A stretch of DNA of 64,000 bases from Adenophora triphylla var. japonica (lineage: Eukaryota > Streptophyta > Magnoliopsida > Asterales > Campanulaceae): positions 271,143 to 335,142 of the forward strand of contig JAFEMH010002516.1 of NCBI GenBank assembly GCA_022495995.1, in the 5' to 3' direction. The notes beneath the pieces were generated by a model that saw nothing but the letters and a program-made list of their open reading frames with translations, had not been told where the DNA came from and did not search any database. Below are positions 23,004 to 34,310 of the stretch, piece by piece. The position numbers were made by a program, and so were the translations under genes. How positions within the stretch are numbered: position 1 is the stretch's first letter; each line of letters opens with the position of its first letter.

Positions 23004-24056
23004 ATGTCGGGAAATGATGGTGATGATCAGCATAGAGCTCCGGAGAATGAGGTTAATGCGGGGGCAGGTGGTAATCCGAACATAGAGATGATGAATATGT
23101 TCAGAGTCTTCTTGCAGAATATTGCAACTCAGGGACCAGCTCCGAATCAACCCGAGGGAAGTCAAGGACATGGTTTAGAAAAGTTTGTGAAGATGAATCC
23201 ACCGAGTTTCAATTGAGATCCGGATCCATTAAAGGTAGAAAGATAGATAGAGGCAATGAACAAGATCTTTGCAGCTATGGAAAGTCCAATTGAGAAAAAG
23301 GTTAGATGTGCCATTTTTAAGCTTGAAGGCCCAGCGGAGCATTGGTGGCAGATTCTGAAGGAAAGTTGGGAGCGGGATCATATGCCCCAGACTTGGGAGA
23401 ATTTCACCCGGAAGTTCAAAGAATGTTTTATTCCAATGGTTACCCGTGATAAGAAGGAAGTAGAGTTCTTGAGGTTAGAGCAAGGAACTATGTCGGTGGC
23501 TTAGTATTCAGCAAAGTTCACATAGTAGGCTAGGTATTGCCCTCACTTGGTACTGGAGGAGGAGAGAAGGGTTTATCATTTTGTGAAAGGTTTGAGGCTC
23601 GAGTACAGGAAGCAATTGTTGACTCACGACTTCACAGATTATCAAGCAGCAGTGAATAGGGCGTACCGGATTGAGAATGACATTGAGGAGCACCGTGGAA
23701 AGTCGGAAATTGGTGGTGGGCAGCAAGAAAAAGTATCAAGGAAAAGGCTCCAAACAAGACAAAGGACAAACAAGGTTTTCAACTCCAGGGAGTGTACAAG
23801 GGGAGCATGTCACAGTTCCAGTAGCACATCCAGTATCATGTCAGTATGGGATTATGTGTAACTTTTGCAAGAAGGTTGGGCACACAGAAGATAGATGTTG
23901 GAGTAAGCAAGGTAAGTGTATAGAATGTGGAGCAGTGGGTCACTTTAGGAGGAATTGTCCAAGGTTGCAATGGGGACAAGATTCAGGCAGTGGTCAGCAA
24001 GGAGGGCAACAGAGAAGTGGTGCAAAGAGGGATGATGAAGGAAAGCAAAAAGAATA
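23004..24056 (+). pseudogene. gag of B, several stops and one frameshift
   Basis: ATG 23004 (MSGNDGDD) aligns with the D gag start. The gag domain is well kept (LEGPAEHWW, YHFVKGLRLEYRKQLL), but stops occur near 23214, 23243, 23502, 23524 and 23527, and the frame shifts near 23730. Both CCHC knuckles are intact after the shift (CNFCKKVGHTEDRC and CIECGAVGHFRRNC, about 23860-23960). The tail is rich in Gln, Gly, Lys and Arg. D and B gag differ enough to be separate old insertions. Confidence 0.85.
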
Positions 24057-24910
24057 AGTTTAAGGTTGAGTCTTTTCTTTGGGTAGTGGAGAGGCAGATT
24101 CCATAGCATTCATTAGAGGTATATTACCTGTCTCAGGAGTTAAGGCTCGTATTCTTATAGATTTTGGTTCATCTTATTCCTTTGTGACATCGCATTTTGC
24201 ATTTACTTTGCATAAATTGCCTAAGATTCTTCCTTATGTGTTGGAGGTTTCTACTCCTATGGGAGAGTGCCATGAATTTTCTTTGGTTTACCATGGTTGT
24301 AACGTGGTTAATTGTGGGCATGTATTGCCAGTTGATTTGGTAGAGTTACCAACTCATGATTTTGAGGTTATACTTGGCATGGATTGGTTAAGTAGTTGTC
24401 ATGCATTGGTAGACTGTCGTAAGAAGTGAGTCTCCTTTTCTATGCCTGATTTGCCTATGTTTGTGTTTGATGCAGAAAGTCCTTATTTGGTGTTCATATT
24501 ATATCTGCATTAAAGTCTAGAAAATTGTTTTCTAAATTGTGTGAAGGTTACTTGGCTTATGTTCTAGACTTTAGTAAGAAGTCACCCGAAATATCTTATG
24601 TATCTATTGTGAGTGAGTTTGTAGATGTATTTTCAGCGGAGTATTCTATGCCTCCGGATATGGAAGTGGAATTCTGTATTTATTTAATGCTAGGTACAAA
24701 CCTATATCAAAAGCACCTTATAGAATGGCACCGGATGTGTTTATGGATATGATGAATAGAGTTTTTAAAACCTTACCTTGATAGCTTTGTGGTAGTTTTT
24801 AGTAATGACATTCTTGTTTATTCAAAGTCCCGGGAAGATCATAAAAATCATTTACGAATTATGTTATCTGTTTTTCGTGAGAAGCAATTGTTTGTGAAGT
24901 TTAGCAAGTG
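24057..24910 (+). pseudogene. protease and broken RT of B
   Basis: The protease active site reads ILIDFGSSYSFV near 24155, with Phe where D has Pro. A stop after VDCRKK (about 24427) and a frameshift near 24470 follow. RT runs to YQKHLIEWH..., then jumps from the 'M-A-P' segment straight to VFMDMM at about 24735, which removes some 0.36 kb of RT. The catalytic FIDD is changed to FSND (about 24805), so this copy cannot be active. Sequence stops matching D at 24911, in the segment corresponding to FSKCEFW. Confidence 0.85.
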
Positions 24911-25550
24911 GGATCTAGAATGTCCCTTTCGGGCATCGAGTCTGTCAAGTCCAAGTTGGACCAATTTTTTGCTTTGCAGTAATAAAAGTTTTGTTTCTCT
25001 TCTTGCTAGACTCGAGACATCACTTGCATACCCACGTTACACTCAATTGAAATGGTCTTGTTCTATATGATCACTTGTGCTGCTCAACCACTAATGCATT
25101 GAAATGACTAATATTTAAATTAATCAGAGTGAGAAAATCGACTAATATCTTTCTCAAATTGGGGCTTACCAACTCCCCATCTCGCATCTCATATGCTCAC
25201 ATCCCTTTCATCATCCTCATCATCTCGTTGCTCGATGGATTTGCAGTAATCTTTCTCAAGTAAGCTTAAGCAAGCAATGAGGCCTTAATTTCTCTTAGGT
25301 CATCCGGTATGGACCGCAGTTGAGACCCTTCACCCATAGGAAGCCATTACCTCACCCTCGCCAAATAATATCCCGTCATTTCAAAATCGGCATATTTGAA
25401 ACCCGTTTTAGCCATCTCCAGAAGAAAGAGGGACTATCCTTGAGGCTCCCGTGATTCAAAAGAAGATCAACCATTTCCAAGCTCAAGAATGGCGGAATGC
25501 AGTGATTCATCCTGGGGACTAGCTGAAGTTCTCTCTCAAAAATAAAATTG

Positions 25551-25616
25551 AAAAAAGAGAGAGAAGAATAAAAATAAATAAAAAAAGAAAAAAAAAGAAG
25601 AAAGAAAAAAGGAGAG
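25551..25616 (+). promoter_or_regulatory. long purine tract of H
   Basis: About 60 bases, nearly all A and G, ending AAAAAAGGAGAG. It could be a polypurine tract for plus-strand priming, but no clear TG LTR start follows within a few bases, so this is tentative. Confidence 0.35.
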
Positions 25617-25746
25617 CCTAGTCCCTAGCATTTCTCTCAAAAGCAAAAAGTCAAAGGATCAGGTCGTTACTCAAAGGGAGTCTCAGATAGAATAAAGAGA
25701 CAGCATGGATGTCCCCTCACCATTACCTTCAAACCAATTCCAAGCC

Positions 25747-26000
25747 ATCCTCTCGATTTTAGAGGATATTTCCATTACCTTGATCAACCCCAAGCCATCC
25801 TCTCGATTTTAGAGGATATTCCCATTACCTTTGCCCTTGCCTTTGCCCAAAGCCAATTTTGACCTCTCATCTTTAGAGGCAGTGAAAATGCAGTCAATTC
25901 CCTAGCCATAGAAATACCAAACACATCCCTGAAAGCCAACCTCTCATCTTTAGAGGTTCAGTCAGCAAAAAGCCTAGCCGACCTCTCATCTTAAGAGGTC
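25747..26000. repeat. array of five CCTCT/AGAGG hairpins
   Basis: Five small inverted repeats lie at 25747-25767, 25797-25817, 25863-25879, 25938-25958 and 25980-26000. Arms are ATCCTCT/AGAGGAT (twice), CCTCT/AGAGG, AACCTCT/AGAGGTT and GACCTCT/AGAGGTC. The outer two bases change together and keep pairing. The first two units are part of a 50-bp direct repeat. Confidence 0.85.
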
Positions 26001-26396
26001 ATGATGTTCCAAATCACTTGATGGCCGATCGAAGCCCAGAAACCCAGCTACAGTTCCTACCGTATAGCAGCTTCATTCTAATATCTTCGAGATCTAAATC
26101 AGATTAATGCTTCATTGCTTGCTTAAATCGGAGCCAAATCCATCTCGGTTCAAGATCATCAATCTAAGATTATGCAAATTCAAGTCCAATTCATTTGACA
26201 TTTCATATGAGCATATTTGTTCCTTCTCCATAAAACACTTGCCGTGAATGTCCCACTGGGGCTTCGCATCCGTGTCTTTCATCGACACTCCAAGGGTACA
26301 TGTTCTTCAATTCTCCAACTCTCAGAAAAATCCTCAAAGGTCCTCAAAATCTCAAATTTTCACATTCCTTTTCCTTTCAATCGGGATAAGCCCGAA

Positions 26397-26435
26397 CTAC
26401 GGCGACCTGAGCTCCTCCAAAGGAGGGGAACGTAG
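26397..26435 (-). repeat. hairpin cassette H3 (copy H)
   Basis: CTACG (26397-26401) and CGTAG (26431-26435) enclose an inner CTCCT/AGGAG stem. On the minus strand it is preceded by GACCGGACCATTG and TTGC, as at 35505-35566 in I and, more distantly, 46690-46746 in A. Confidence 0.65.
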
Positions 26436-28129
26436 GCAACCAGCAATGGTCCGGTCGAAAGCACAAACAAATCTCAGAAAACCCGGTCTCCTCAAGGGTC
26501 GTCCTTATATACAGATCCTTCGTTCCATATTTCCGAGTTTGATTCTCGATATCAGTCGGCTTTCTCCTCAGGATTAATCAAAATATTTATTCATATCAGG
26601 ATTGGTGATTGAATGACCCGAACATCAATTAAGGGTTTTAAGCAGCTTTGTGATCATCACGAATAAGACAAGTTTTCAAATGTCTCGACAAGTCTTCTCT
26701 TTCTACATTCTAGGAATATAGAGCTAAACAATGTCTTGCTGTCAGCAGGGGCTTCCATACACTTTTCCACACCTTGTGATGCTTATACTCTCTCAAAAGG
26801 GTCAAACCTAAAGCGAGTGTGTACACACAAAATCGGGATTCATTCCCACCTTTCGAAAGATGTGCCCCTGCACGTAAACATTCCTGAGTCTTGTCCAATG
26901 ACTAATTGACCAATGTCTGAAATGATGGATTGCCTCCTTGGTCACAAGATGACTCTATCTGCAATAAGGCTGCATTGAATCTCTTCAGGCTGGGGCTTTG
27001 TTAAGCTGTTCTCTCAGGCTCTCTTTACCAGATTCCTTCCGGGTTTGCTTGGCATTATCAACTGGGGCTCCGCCTAATCATATTTTCAAAACCAGGGCAT
27101 TCTTCGCACCTTCTCTGCTGCTTGCCGTCCCATGCGTGCGATACACTTTTCCTTACCAGCAACAGAACTACTGCAATCTGTACTCCCGGGAGCATCCCTG
27201 ACTTGCCTAGGCTGCACCATCTATACACCATCGCTCATACATTTCCCCACCTCATGGTAGAGGGTTCACTTCACCCCATACATTATCATACATAAACACA
27301 TTCATATCAGACACAATTCGTCATTTGCTCCATACAGATCCGCTTGTCAAGCCGTACAAAATCCTCACTTCTTTTCCATCCCCCGCTGAGATGGACTCGT
27401 GCAATAAAAGCTAATAATACATGGAATTAACAATAATTGTGCTCAAATAAATGCAAAGTGCCTAGAGTGTTGTGTTTCCTCCCCCCTCCATAGGGTACGA
27501 TAATCAAGTGATCATAATCTGATCATAGGGATTGCCCCTCAAATCACATTGTGGACAAAGATTTCAAATCCTGCAGGTGGTATGTTCTGCCTTTATCATC
27601 TTCATCAATCCCGTCATCTTCGGACTCATCAACATTATTTGAAAGAGCTTCAGCTGCCCCAATCTCCAAGCAATAATGCTCATCAGTCTCAGCGACGTAA
27701 AATTCTCTTCCGCACGGCGAGTCATCATCGAAGCTCGTTCTGCCTGGCAAACCATCAAAGCCTATTCTGCATGATGAGTCATTATCAAAGCTTATTTTTC
27801 CTGGCAAATCATCAAATCTTGTTCTGCCTGACGAATTATCAAAACCCGTTCTGCATGACAAATCATCAATAAAGACCGTCCCGTGAATGGCCATCCAACA
27901 ACTCTTCAACAAACAATAGCCCAAGTCCTCTGGCAGCTACCATTCCTCATCAACAACAGTGGTATAGATCCCTCCGGCAGCCATGATCATCAGAAATTGT
28001 AACATAAGACCCTCCGGCAGCTACAACCCTCCACGATCATCAGCTGTAGCCTCAGTCCCTCCGACAGCTACAGGTAAGCACAACACAGGTATGAAAACAT
28101 ATCTCAGTCAATTACTTTGCTAAAAGCAT

Positions 28130-29440
28130 TAATCTCGTTCTCAGGATGGATGCCTTTAAATGATCTCGTTCTCAGGTTAGATGCCTTCAAATGATCTCAT
28201 TCTCAGGTTAGATGTCTTCAAATAATCTCATTCTCAGGATGGATGCCTTCAAATGATCTCGTTCTCAGGTTGGATGTCTTCAAATGATCTCGTTCTCAGG
28301 CTTAGATGCCATCAAATAATCTCGTTCTCAGGTTTAGATGCCTTCAAATAATCTCGTTCTCAGGTTGGATGCCTTCAAATGATCTCGTTCTCAGGTTGGA
28401 TGCCTTCAAATGATCTCGTTCTCAGGTTGGATGCCTTCAAATGATCTTGTCCTCAGGTTGGATGCCTTCAAATGATCTCGTTCTCAGGTTGGATGCCTTC
28501 AAATGATCTCATTCTCAGGTTTAGATGCCTTCAAATAATCTTGTTCTTAGGTTTAGATGCTTTCAAATAATCTCATTCTCAGGTTGGATGCCTTCAAATA
28601 ATCTCATTCCTTCAGGTTGGATGCCTTCAAAATGATCTCGTTCTCAGGTTGGATGCCTTCAAATGATCTTGTTCTCAGGCTTAGATGCCTTCAAATAATC
28701 TCGTTCTCAGGTTTAGATGCCTTCAAATAATCTCGTTCTCAGGTTGGATGCCTTCAAATGATCTCGTTCTCAGGTTAGATGCCTTCAAATGATCTCGTTC
28801 TCAGGATGGATGCCTTCAAATGATCTCATTCTTAGGTTGGATGCCTGCAAATGATCTAGTTCTCAGGTTAGATGCCTTCAAATGATCTCATTCTCAGGTT
28901 GGATGCCTTCAAATGATCACGTTCTTAGGTTTAGATGCCTTTAAATAATCTTGTTCTCAGGTTTAGATGCTTTCAAATAATCTCGTTCTCAGGTTGGATG
29001 CCTTCAAATAATCTCGTTCCTTCAGGTTGGATGCCTTCAAATAATCTCGTTCTCAGGATTGGATGCCTTCAAACGACCTCGTTCTTAGGTTTAGATGCCT
29101 TCAAATGATCTCGTTCTCAGGTTCGATGCCTTCAAATGATATGTTCTCAGGTTGGATGCCTTCAAATGATCTCATTCTCAGGTTTATATGCCTTCAAGTA
29201 ATCTTGTTCTCAGGTTTAGATGCTTTCAAATAATCTCGTTCTCAGGTTGGATGCCTTCAAATAATCTCGTTCCTTCAGGTTGGATACTTTCAAATGATCT
29301 CGTTCACAGGTTTAGATGCCTTCAAATAATCTCGTTCTCAGGTTGGATGCTTTCAAATGATCTCGTTCAGGTCAAGAGACCCTCAAATGATCCCTTTCAG
29401 GTTGTGATGCCTTCAAATGATCTCTCACCCAGGTATAGAC
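28130..29440. repeat. 31-bp tandem array, about 40 copies
   Basis: The unit is 'gatctcgttctcaggttgg' followed by 'atgccttcaaat'. Length varies by 1-2 bases (ggttgg, ggtttag, ggcttag). A longer block with 'ttccttcaggttgg' recurs at about 28605, 29015 and 29270, a higher-order repeat of 260-410 bp. It is non-coding and sits in U3 upstream of the H promoter. Confidence 0.95.
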
Positions 29441-29492
29441 GCCTTCAAAAAGTCATACAGTAGCTTTGGAATCGTTTTGTCCCAACTCTCTC

Positions 29493-29671
29493 AGAACTAC
29501 GACCGGCTTTATTCCCACTTGGGATACGTAGGAATCCTTTCTCTAAAGGCCCAGCCATCCGATCTCATCGATCATTGTCCAGCTATCCGTCATATCCCCA
29601 GCCGCTCATTGGGATTGGGTACTTTTTATCGACAACCTCACTTTTTCCATAAGTGACGTTGCCGAGGGGCT
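29493..29671 (-). repeat. hairpin cassettes H2 and H1 (copy H)
   Basis: H2 (29493-29535) keeps CTACG/CGTAG and CCC/GGG. H1 (29629-29671) keeps CACTT/AAGTG. Order is inverted relative to I, as expected for an element on the opposite strand. Confidence 0.7.
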
Positions 29672-29934
29672 CTGTGAGTACGCCAATCCAATTAACGACC
29701 CTTTTTAGGTGCATTTTAATATTATAAAATTGCACTAGGGGCGTTTTGGTAAATTTCTGGTCCATTTCGAGACTTCCGGGAACTTTTCATAAGTTTCCCG
29801 TGAAGGAAGTGCTTTTAAGTGATTTTTATGTACAGAAGGACCTACAGGGAAGTAATTGCTTTGGACCTTTAAGGAATTATCACAGAATGTTCCAGAAGCA
29901 GCAATTTGGTGCCAGAAACAGTTATGGGTATGTT

Positions 29935-30899
29935 GTGTCACGCGACACTTCGAGCCATGGAAAATGGATACAGGACGTCTTGCGACAGAACTGGTCCATC
30001 ATCTGCAGCTATAAATAGAGCCCTGCACCTCTCATTTTAGGATCCTCTCCCATTCCCTAAAGACACTCTACCAAATTCACGCCAGAATACCTCCCTCTCT
30101 CCCAAAAACACATACAACACCAACCAATTCCCTTCCAATTCCTTCATCTCTCATACACCTTACCCATCTACTTCCATACTTCACACAACACTGAAGATCC
30201 AAGACCAGAAGTTCTTCCTGTGCACAAATTCACGTACTGCAGCTGAATCGAAGGCCATTGCATCTGACTTGGTGTAGTGGTGGTGGATCTACAAGGGTAA
30301 CAATTCCCTTCCCCTCTCTCTCAATCATACTTTATCAATTCACACAATTCCTATTCATCCACTTGATAATTAATCTCCATCTGCACTGATTCTCAAGTGG
30401 CAATCACCATCTCTCTGTTTAAAGTTGTTTTGCTTGATTTGTTTGCTGCTCATGATGTGATTTGAATTATATTGTTGCTTAATTCCCAAGGGAGTGTGGA
30501 TCTCCCCATATCCACATCCCCTTGGTCAATTCATTGTATATGTGTTGTTTCCTAAGTTGATTTGATATAATATTTGGATCTGTTTGGTTTTCTGTTGAAT
30601 CTGGCTTCAAATTGTAAAGTCTCTGCAGAAGGTAACGTTATGTCACATGACACAATCGACCTTATCAGTCCTGTGTAGTGCGACATAACTAGCCCTATGC
30701 AGAGACTGTCATTTCAGTTGTAATTCGTATGTCCAATTCCCTCCTCACTCAAAATAGAGTGTGGACCTTCAATATCCACACTCATTTAAAGTGATTGGGT
30801 ATATCTCAGTTAGTCCTGTGCCTGATTTGTAAGGTTTCTGCATATGCCAACTTGTGTCACGCGACATATCCTACAAAGCAGATCCTATGTCACGTGACA
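29935..30899. repeat. CG-centred palindromes of LTR H
   Basis: GTGTCACGCGACAC at 29935-29948 (75 bp before the TATA box), TGTCACATGACA at 30641-30652, TGTGTCACGCGACATA at 30853-30868 and TGTCACGTGACA at 30888-30899. All share TGTC...GACA arms with a changing centre. Confidence 0.85.
30009..30018 (+). promoter_or_regulatory. TATA box of LTR H
   Basis: CTATAAATAG followed by a pyrimidine-rich leader (30035-30180). It is the clearest LTR promoter among the Tat/Ogre-like copies and fixes the plus orientation of H. Confidence 0.6.
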
Positions 30900-31261
30900 C
30901 ACATTGTCAATATGCAGAGGTCCCTTTCAGTTGTAAGTTCTGTTCATCCTCGTTGTAAGTGGGATGTGGCCACCGATGATAAATGGCTCACAAGTTGTAA
31001 TTCCTGAGTTGATCAATAAAGCAAAAAATTAATATACATTTTATACGTATTTTGTCTCACACAAATTGCACACACGTTTGGATGTTGAACATAGAAAGAC
31101 TCGTCTACGGACGAGGCGTGTTGGGTGAACTCTCGGTTCTTCCCAACACGTAACCTGACCCCCGAACCCAAATTCTCTTTTCAAAAGGTTTTCAATGTTT
31201 CCTTTAAAATGGCATAGAGACTCCTAAAATTTCATTTTTTTTTCGGCGAGCGCACATTTAA

Positions 31262-31446
31262 CTGGGTGTTAAGGTGCCCTGTTTTCCCTGAACCAGTTTT
31301 CAAGCAATTAAAACCTAATCTACCTAGTATATCTTTAACTCCTTTTTGACTATACTCAAAGTACAACAATTGAGCTATCCAATGGTCTCTTAACTTGTCA
31401 AATTGGATATGAGGAAGATGTTTAAATATTGTGTTGAATATGGTTG
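31262..31446 (+). repeat. 185-bp scrap of B-type LTR between H and I
   Basis: It aligns with 21506-21727 of the B LTR ('ctgggtgttaagg' to 'gaatatggttg'), but lacks about 36 bp holding both perfect GGCACGAGTCGTGCC palindromes. Each side directly meets the terminal sequence of a Tat/Ogre-like LTR. Confidence 0.85.
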
Positions 31447-33319
31447 TGAATGAACGCTCGCCGAAAAATAATGAAATCTTAGGAGTCGCCACGCCGTTTT
31501 TAAGGAAACATTGAAAACCTTTTGAAATGAGAAAATGGGTTCGGGGGTCAGGTTACGTGATGGGAAGAATCGAGAGTTCACCCGACACACCTCGTTCGTG
31601 GACGAGTCTTTCTATGTTCAACATCCAAAACATTCAAAAGTGTGTGCAATTGTATGAGACAAAATATGTATAAAATGCATAATAATGCTTTGCTTTATTG
31701 ATAAACTGCAAGGATAAAACTTGTGAGCCACTTATTTTGGGGAGCCACGTCCTGATTACAATGAGGCAAACGAATTACAAATGAAAATGGACTTGCTACA
31801 GTTGGCTAAGTATGTCGCCCGATACAGGACCATGAATGGTCAGTTGTGTCGTGGGACATACTGTGCCATATGCAGAGGTTTACAACTGAATTACGGAAAC
31901 AAACCAATAACAACAACGAGGTTAACAGAGATAAAATTAACGGCAATAACGAGATTGCAGAGATGAAAAAATATAATTGCAACGAGACAATATTATCACC
32001 TAGATATGGATAAACACATATGAGAGAAATGAATATGATTGATTCACCCTCTATTTGGTGTTTAGACAAACCAATATCAAACAAAGCCCAAGTATGCAGG
32101 ACAAATCATACTGGGAACAAAATGAAATTATAACAATACCAATTTAATCAGGTTCTAGCCTGAAGAACCATATCGAATATGGCAAACCCAATCACAGTAT
32201 ACTGGGAATAAATTATATCAACGCCAATTCAAATTCAATCAGGTTCTAGCCTGAACCTGATGAACAATACCAACTACAGCAACACCCATGAACAACCAGG
32301 AGAGAGAGAGAGAGAAATGGAATTGGAAGGTTACCCTTGTATTATCCACCATCTCTATACCACGTCGGTATGGAGAGTCTTCAAATCAGCTCAGGGACGA
32401 TGAGAGTTCGAGCTCACTGTGAGGCTTCAAGGCCGGAATGAGCATAACGCTAAAGGGAGTCTGAACAGGGGTCGACGCTAGCAGGTATGACCGGGAATTG
32501 TTGGTGAATTGGTGATGGTTAATGGGCTTAGGGTCTGGAACAGAGGAAGGCGATTGGATTTGGGGAAGTGAGGGAGACGGTGATGGCTGTGATTGGCGTT
32601 GTTGAGGACGGGGACGGTGAATGGTTTGGGGTTTGGAAACAGGGAGAGGGCGTCGACGGGGTTTTGTGGTAGAGAGAATTGGTGAGGAAGGGGATTGCTC
32701 CGACCGATTAGAGGGAGGGCAAGGTTATCGCCGATTTGGGTAGAGATGGATAGAGTGTTATTTTGGTTGAAGACGATTGAGAGAGAAATTGGGTTGTTGT
32801 TTGGATTCGAGGTGATTGAGGGAGAGAGATGGGTGAGGAAGCTTGGCCGGAGAGGGATTAGGTTAGGTTTCTGGTGAGGAAGAAGCGATTAGGGAGAGTG
32901 AACTGGTGAGGATGCCATAGACAACGTTTAGAGAGAGAGAGAGAGAGAGAGCGAGCTCTCTGTTTGCGTCTAGTGAGAGAGTCCCAGCTTAGAGAGAGAT
33001 AGATTCCCCCCTTTGCAAAATGAGAAATTCCTTCTTTAATATTGCTTGGGAATTAATTTATTGTGTCGCACGACCAATCAAGTATAACTGCCTTCCTTCT
33101 AGAAACGTGCCAGGTGGTGGAATCCGGACCCTTCCTTGACTAATTCCTGAAAGGTCCAAACTGTATAATTCTTTCTAGGTCCTTCCGTAGCGAGAAACTT
33201 ATAAAAAGCTCCCGGAAGTCTCGGAATGAACCGGAAATTTACCAAAATGCTCCCAAGCGCACTTTTATTGAGTAAAAGGCACTTTTATTAGGTCGCGAGT
33301 TGGATTGGGGTACTCACAG

Positions 33320-33500
33320 AGCCCCTCGGCAACGTCACTTATGGAAGAAGTGAGGTTTTCGATAGGAAGGATCCCAAGCCTAACGAGCGGCTGATGATAT
33401 GGCAGATGGTTGATGAATGATTGACGAGATCGGATGGCTGGACCTTTGGAGAAAGGATTCCTACGTATCCCTAAAAGGGAATCAAGCCAGATCGTAGTTC
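33320..33500. repeat. hairpin cassettes H1 and H2 (copy I)
   Basis: H1 (33320-33366) has CACTT/AAGTG. H2 (33456-33500) pairs CTACG (33461-33465) with CGTAG (33493-33497), with inner CCC/GGG. Confidence 0.7.
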
Positions 33501-33506
33501 AGAGAC

Positions 33507-33880
33507 ATAAGAACGAGCCTAAAGGGGTGTAGGAACAAGCCTAAAAAAGGTATAGGAACAAGCCTAACGAGGTATAGGAACAAGCCTGAAAAGGTATAGG
33601 AACAAGTCTTAAGAGGTATAGGAACAAGCCTAAAGAGGTATAGGAACAAGCCTAACGGGGCATAGGAACAAGCCTAAAAGGTGTATAGGAACAAGCATAA
33701 AAGGTGTATGGGAACAAGCCTAAAAGGTGTAGGAACAAGCCTAAAAGGTATAGGAACAAGCCTAAAAGGTATAGGAACAAGCCTAAAGAGACATAGGAAC
33801 AAGCCTTAAGAGACATAGGAATAAGCCTTAAGAGGTTTAGGAACAAGCCTAAAGAGGTATAGGAACAAGCCTTAAGAGGA
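33507..33880. repeat. 22-bp tandem array, about 17 copies
   Basis: The unit reads 'ggtataggaacaagcctaaa' with small length changes. It directly follows the H2 hairpin, the same place as the arrays in G, A and J, but its sequence is unrelated to them. Confidence 0.95.
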
Positions 33881-34039
33881 TCGAGATTAACTCAAAAGTA
33901 TCACGAGATGAACTCCAAGACTTGACTCCAAGACTTGAAATGACTTTTCTGAGAAAGCAAACATAAGACAAGATGATTTGTAGTTGAAATGAGATATACT
34001 TTCATACCTGTGCTGTGCTTACCTGCAAGGGTTGTGCAC

Positions 34040-34310
34040 ACGAAGATAACTTGAAGTGATTGGCTGGCTTTGAAAGCACTTGCGGGAAGAACACGAACAT
34101 TGCTGTTGATATTATTGTTGCAAGACGGACTTTGCTGATGATTTACCGTTGCAAGACGGACCCTGCTGATGATTTGAGGTTGCGAAACTGACATTGTTGA
34201 TGATTTTCCGTTGCAAGACAGACTTTTGATGATGATTTGAGGTTGCGAGACTGACATTGTTGATGATCTTTCGTTGCAAGACGGACCTTTGATGATGATT
34301 TTCAAACGAG
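34040..34310. repeat. tandem array 'gttgcaagacgga'
   Basis: About six copies of 'gttgcaagacggaccttt' alternating with 'ttgcgaaactgacattgttg' separated by 'gatgatttt', spacing about 45-55 bp. Confidence 0.8.

Larger units (their letters stand above)
24911..31260 (+). mobile_element. H: 3' part of a Tat/Ogre-like element
   Basis: No reading frame is credible. The region holds internal 3' sequence (24911-~26900) followed by a long LTR ending ...CGGCGAGCGCACATTTA at about 31260. Landmarks are a purine tract (25551-25616), a hairpin array (25747-26000), hairpin H3 (26397-26435), a ~40-copy 31-bp array (28130-29440), H2/H1 (29493-29671), TATA (30009-30018) and several palindromes. From 26090 to 31260 it is an inverted, diverged counterpart of I (31447-35870). 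The join to B at 24911 is abrupt. The exact LTR start was not resolved. Confidence 0.65.

Noticed and set aside
28130..29440. CRISPR-like repeat array
   Set aside because: The repeats are contiguous without unique spacers, and the DNA is a plant nuclear retrotransposon region. It is a minisatellite.
32695..32877. 60-codon frame in I
   Set aside because: Gly/Arg/Trp-rich, no similarity seen, lies in a purine-rich LTR leader.
32930..32955. GA-repeat as a functional element
   Set aside because: Simple microsatellite; nothing else supports a function.
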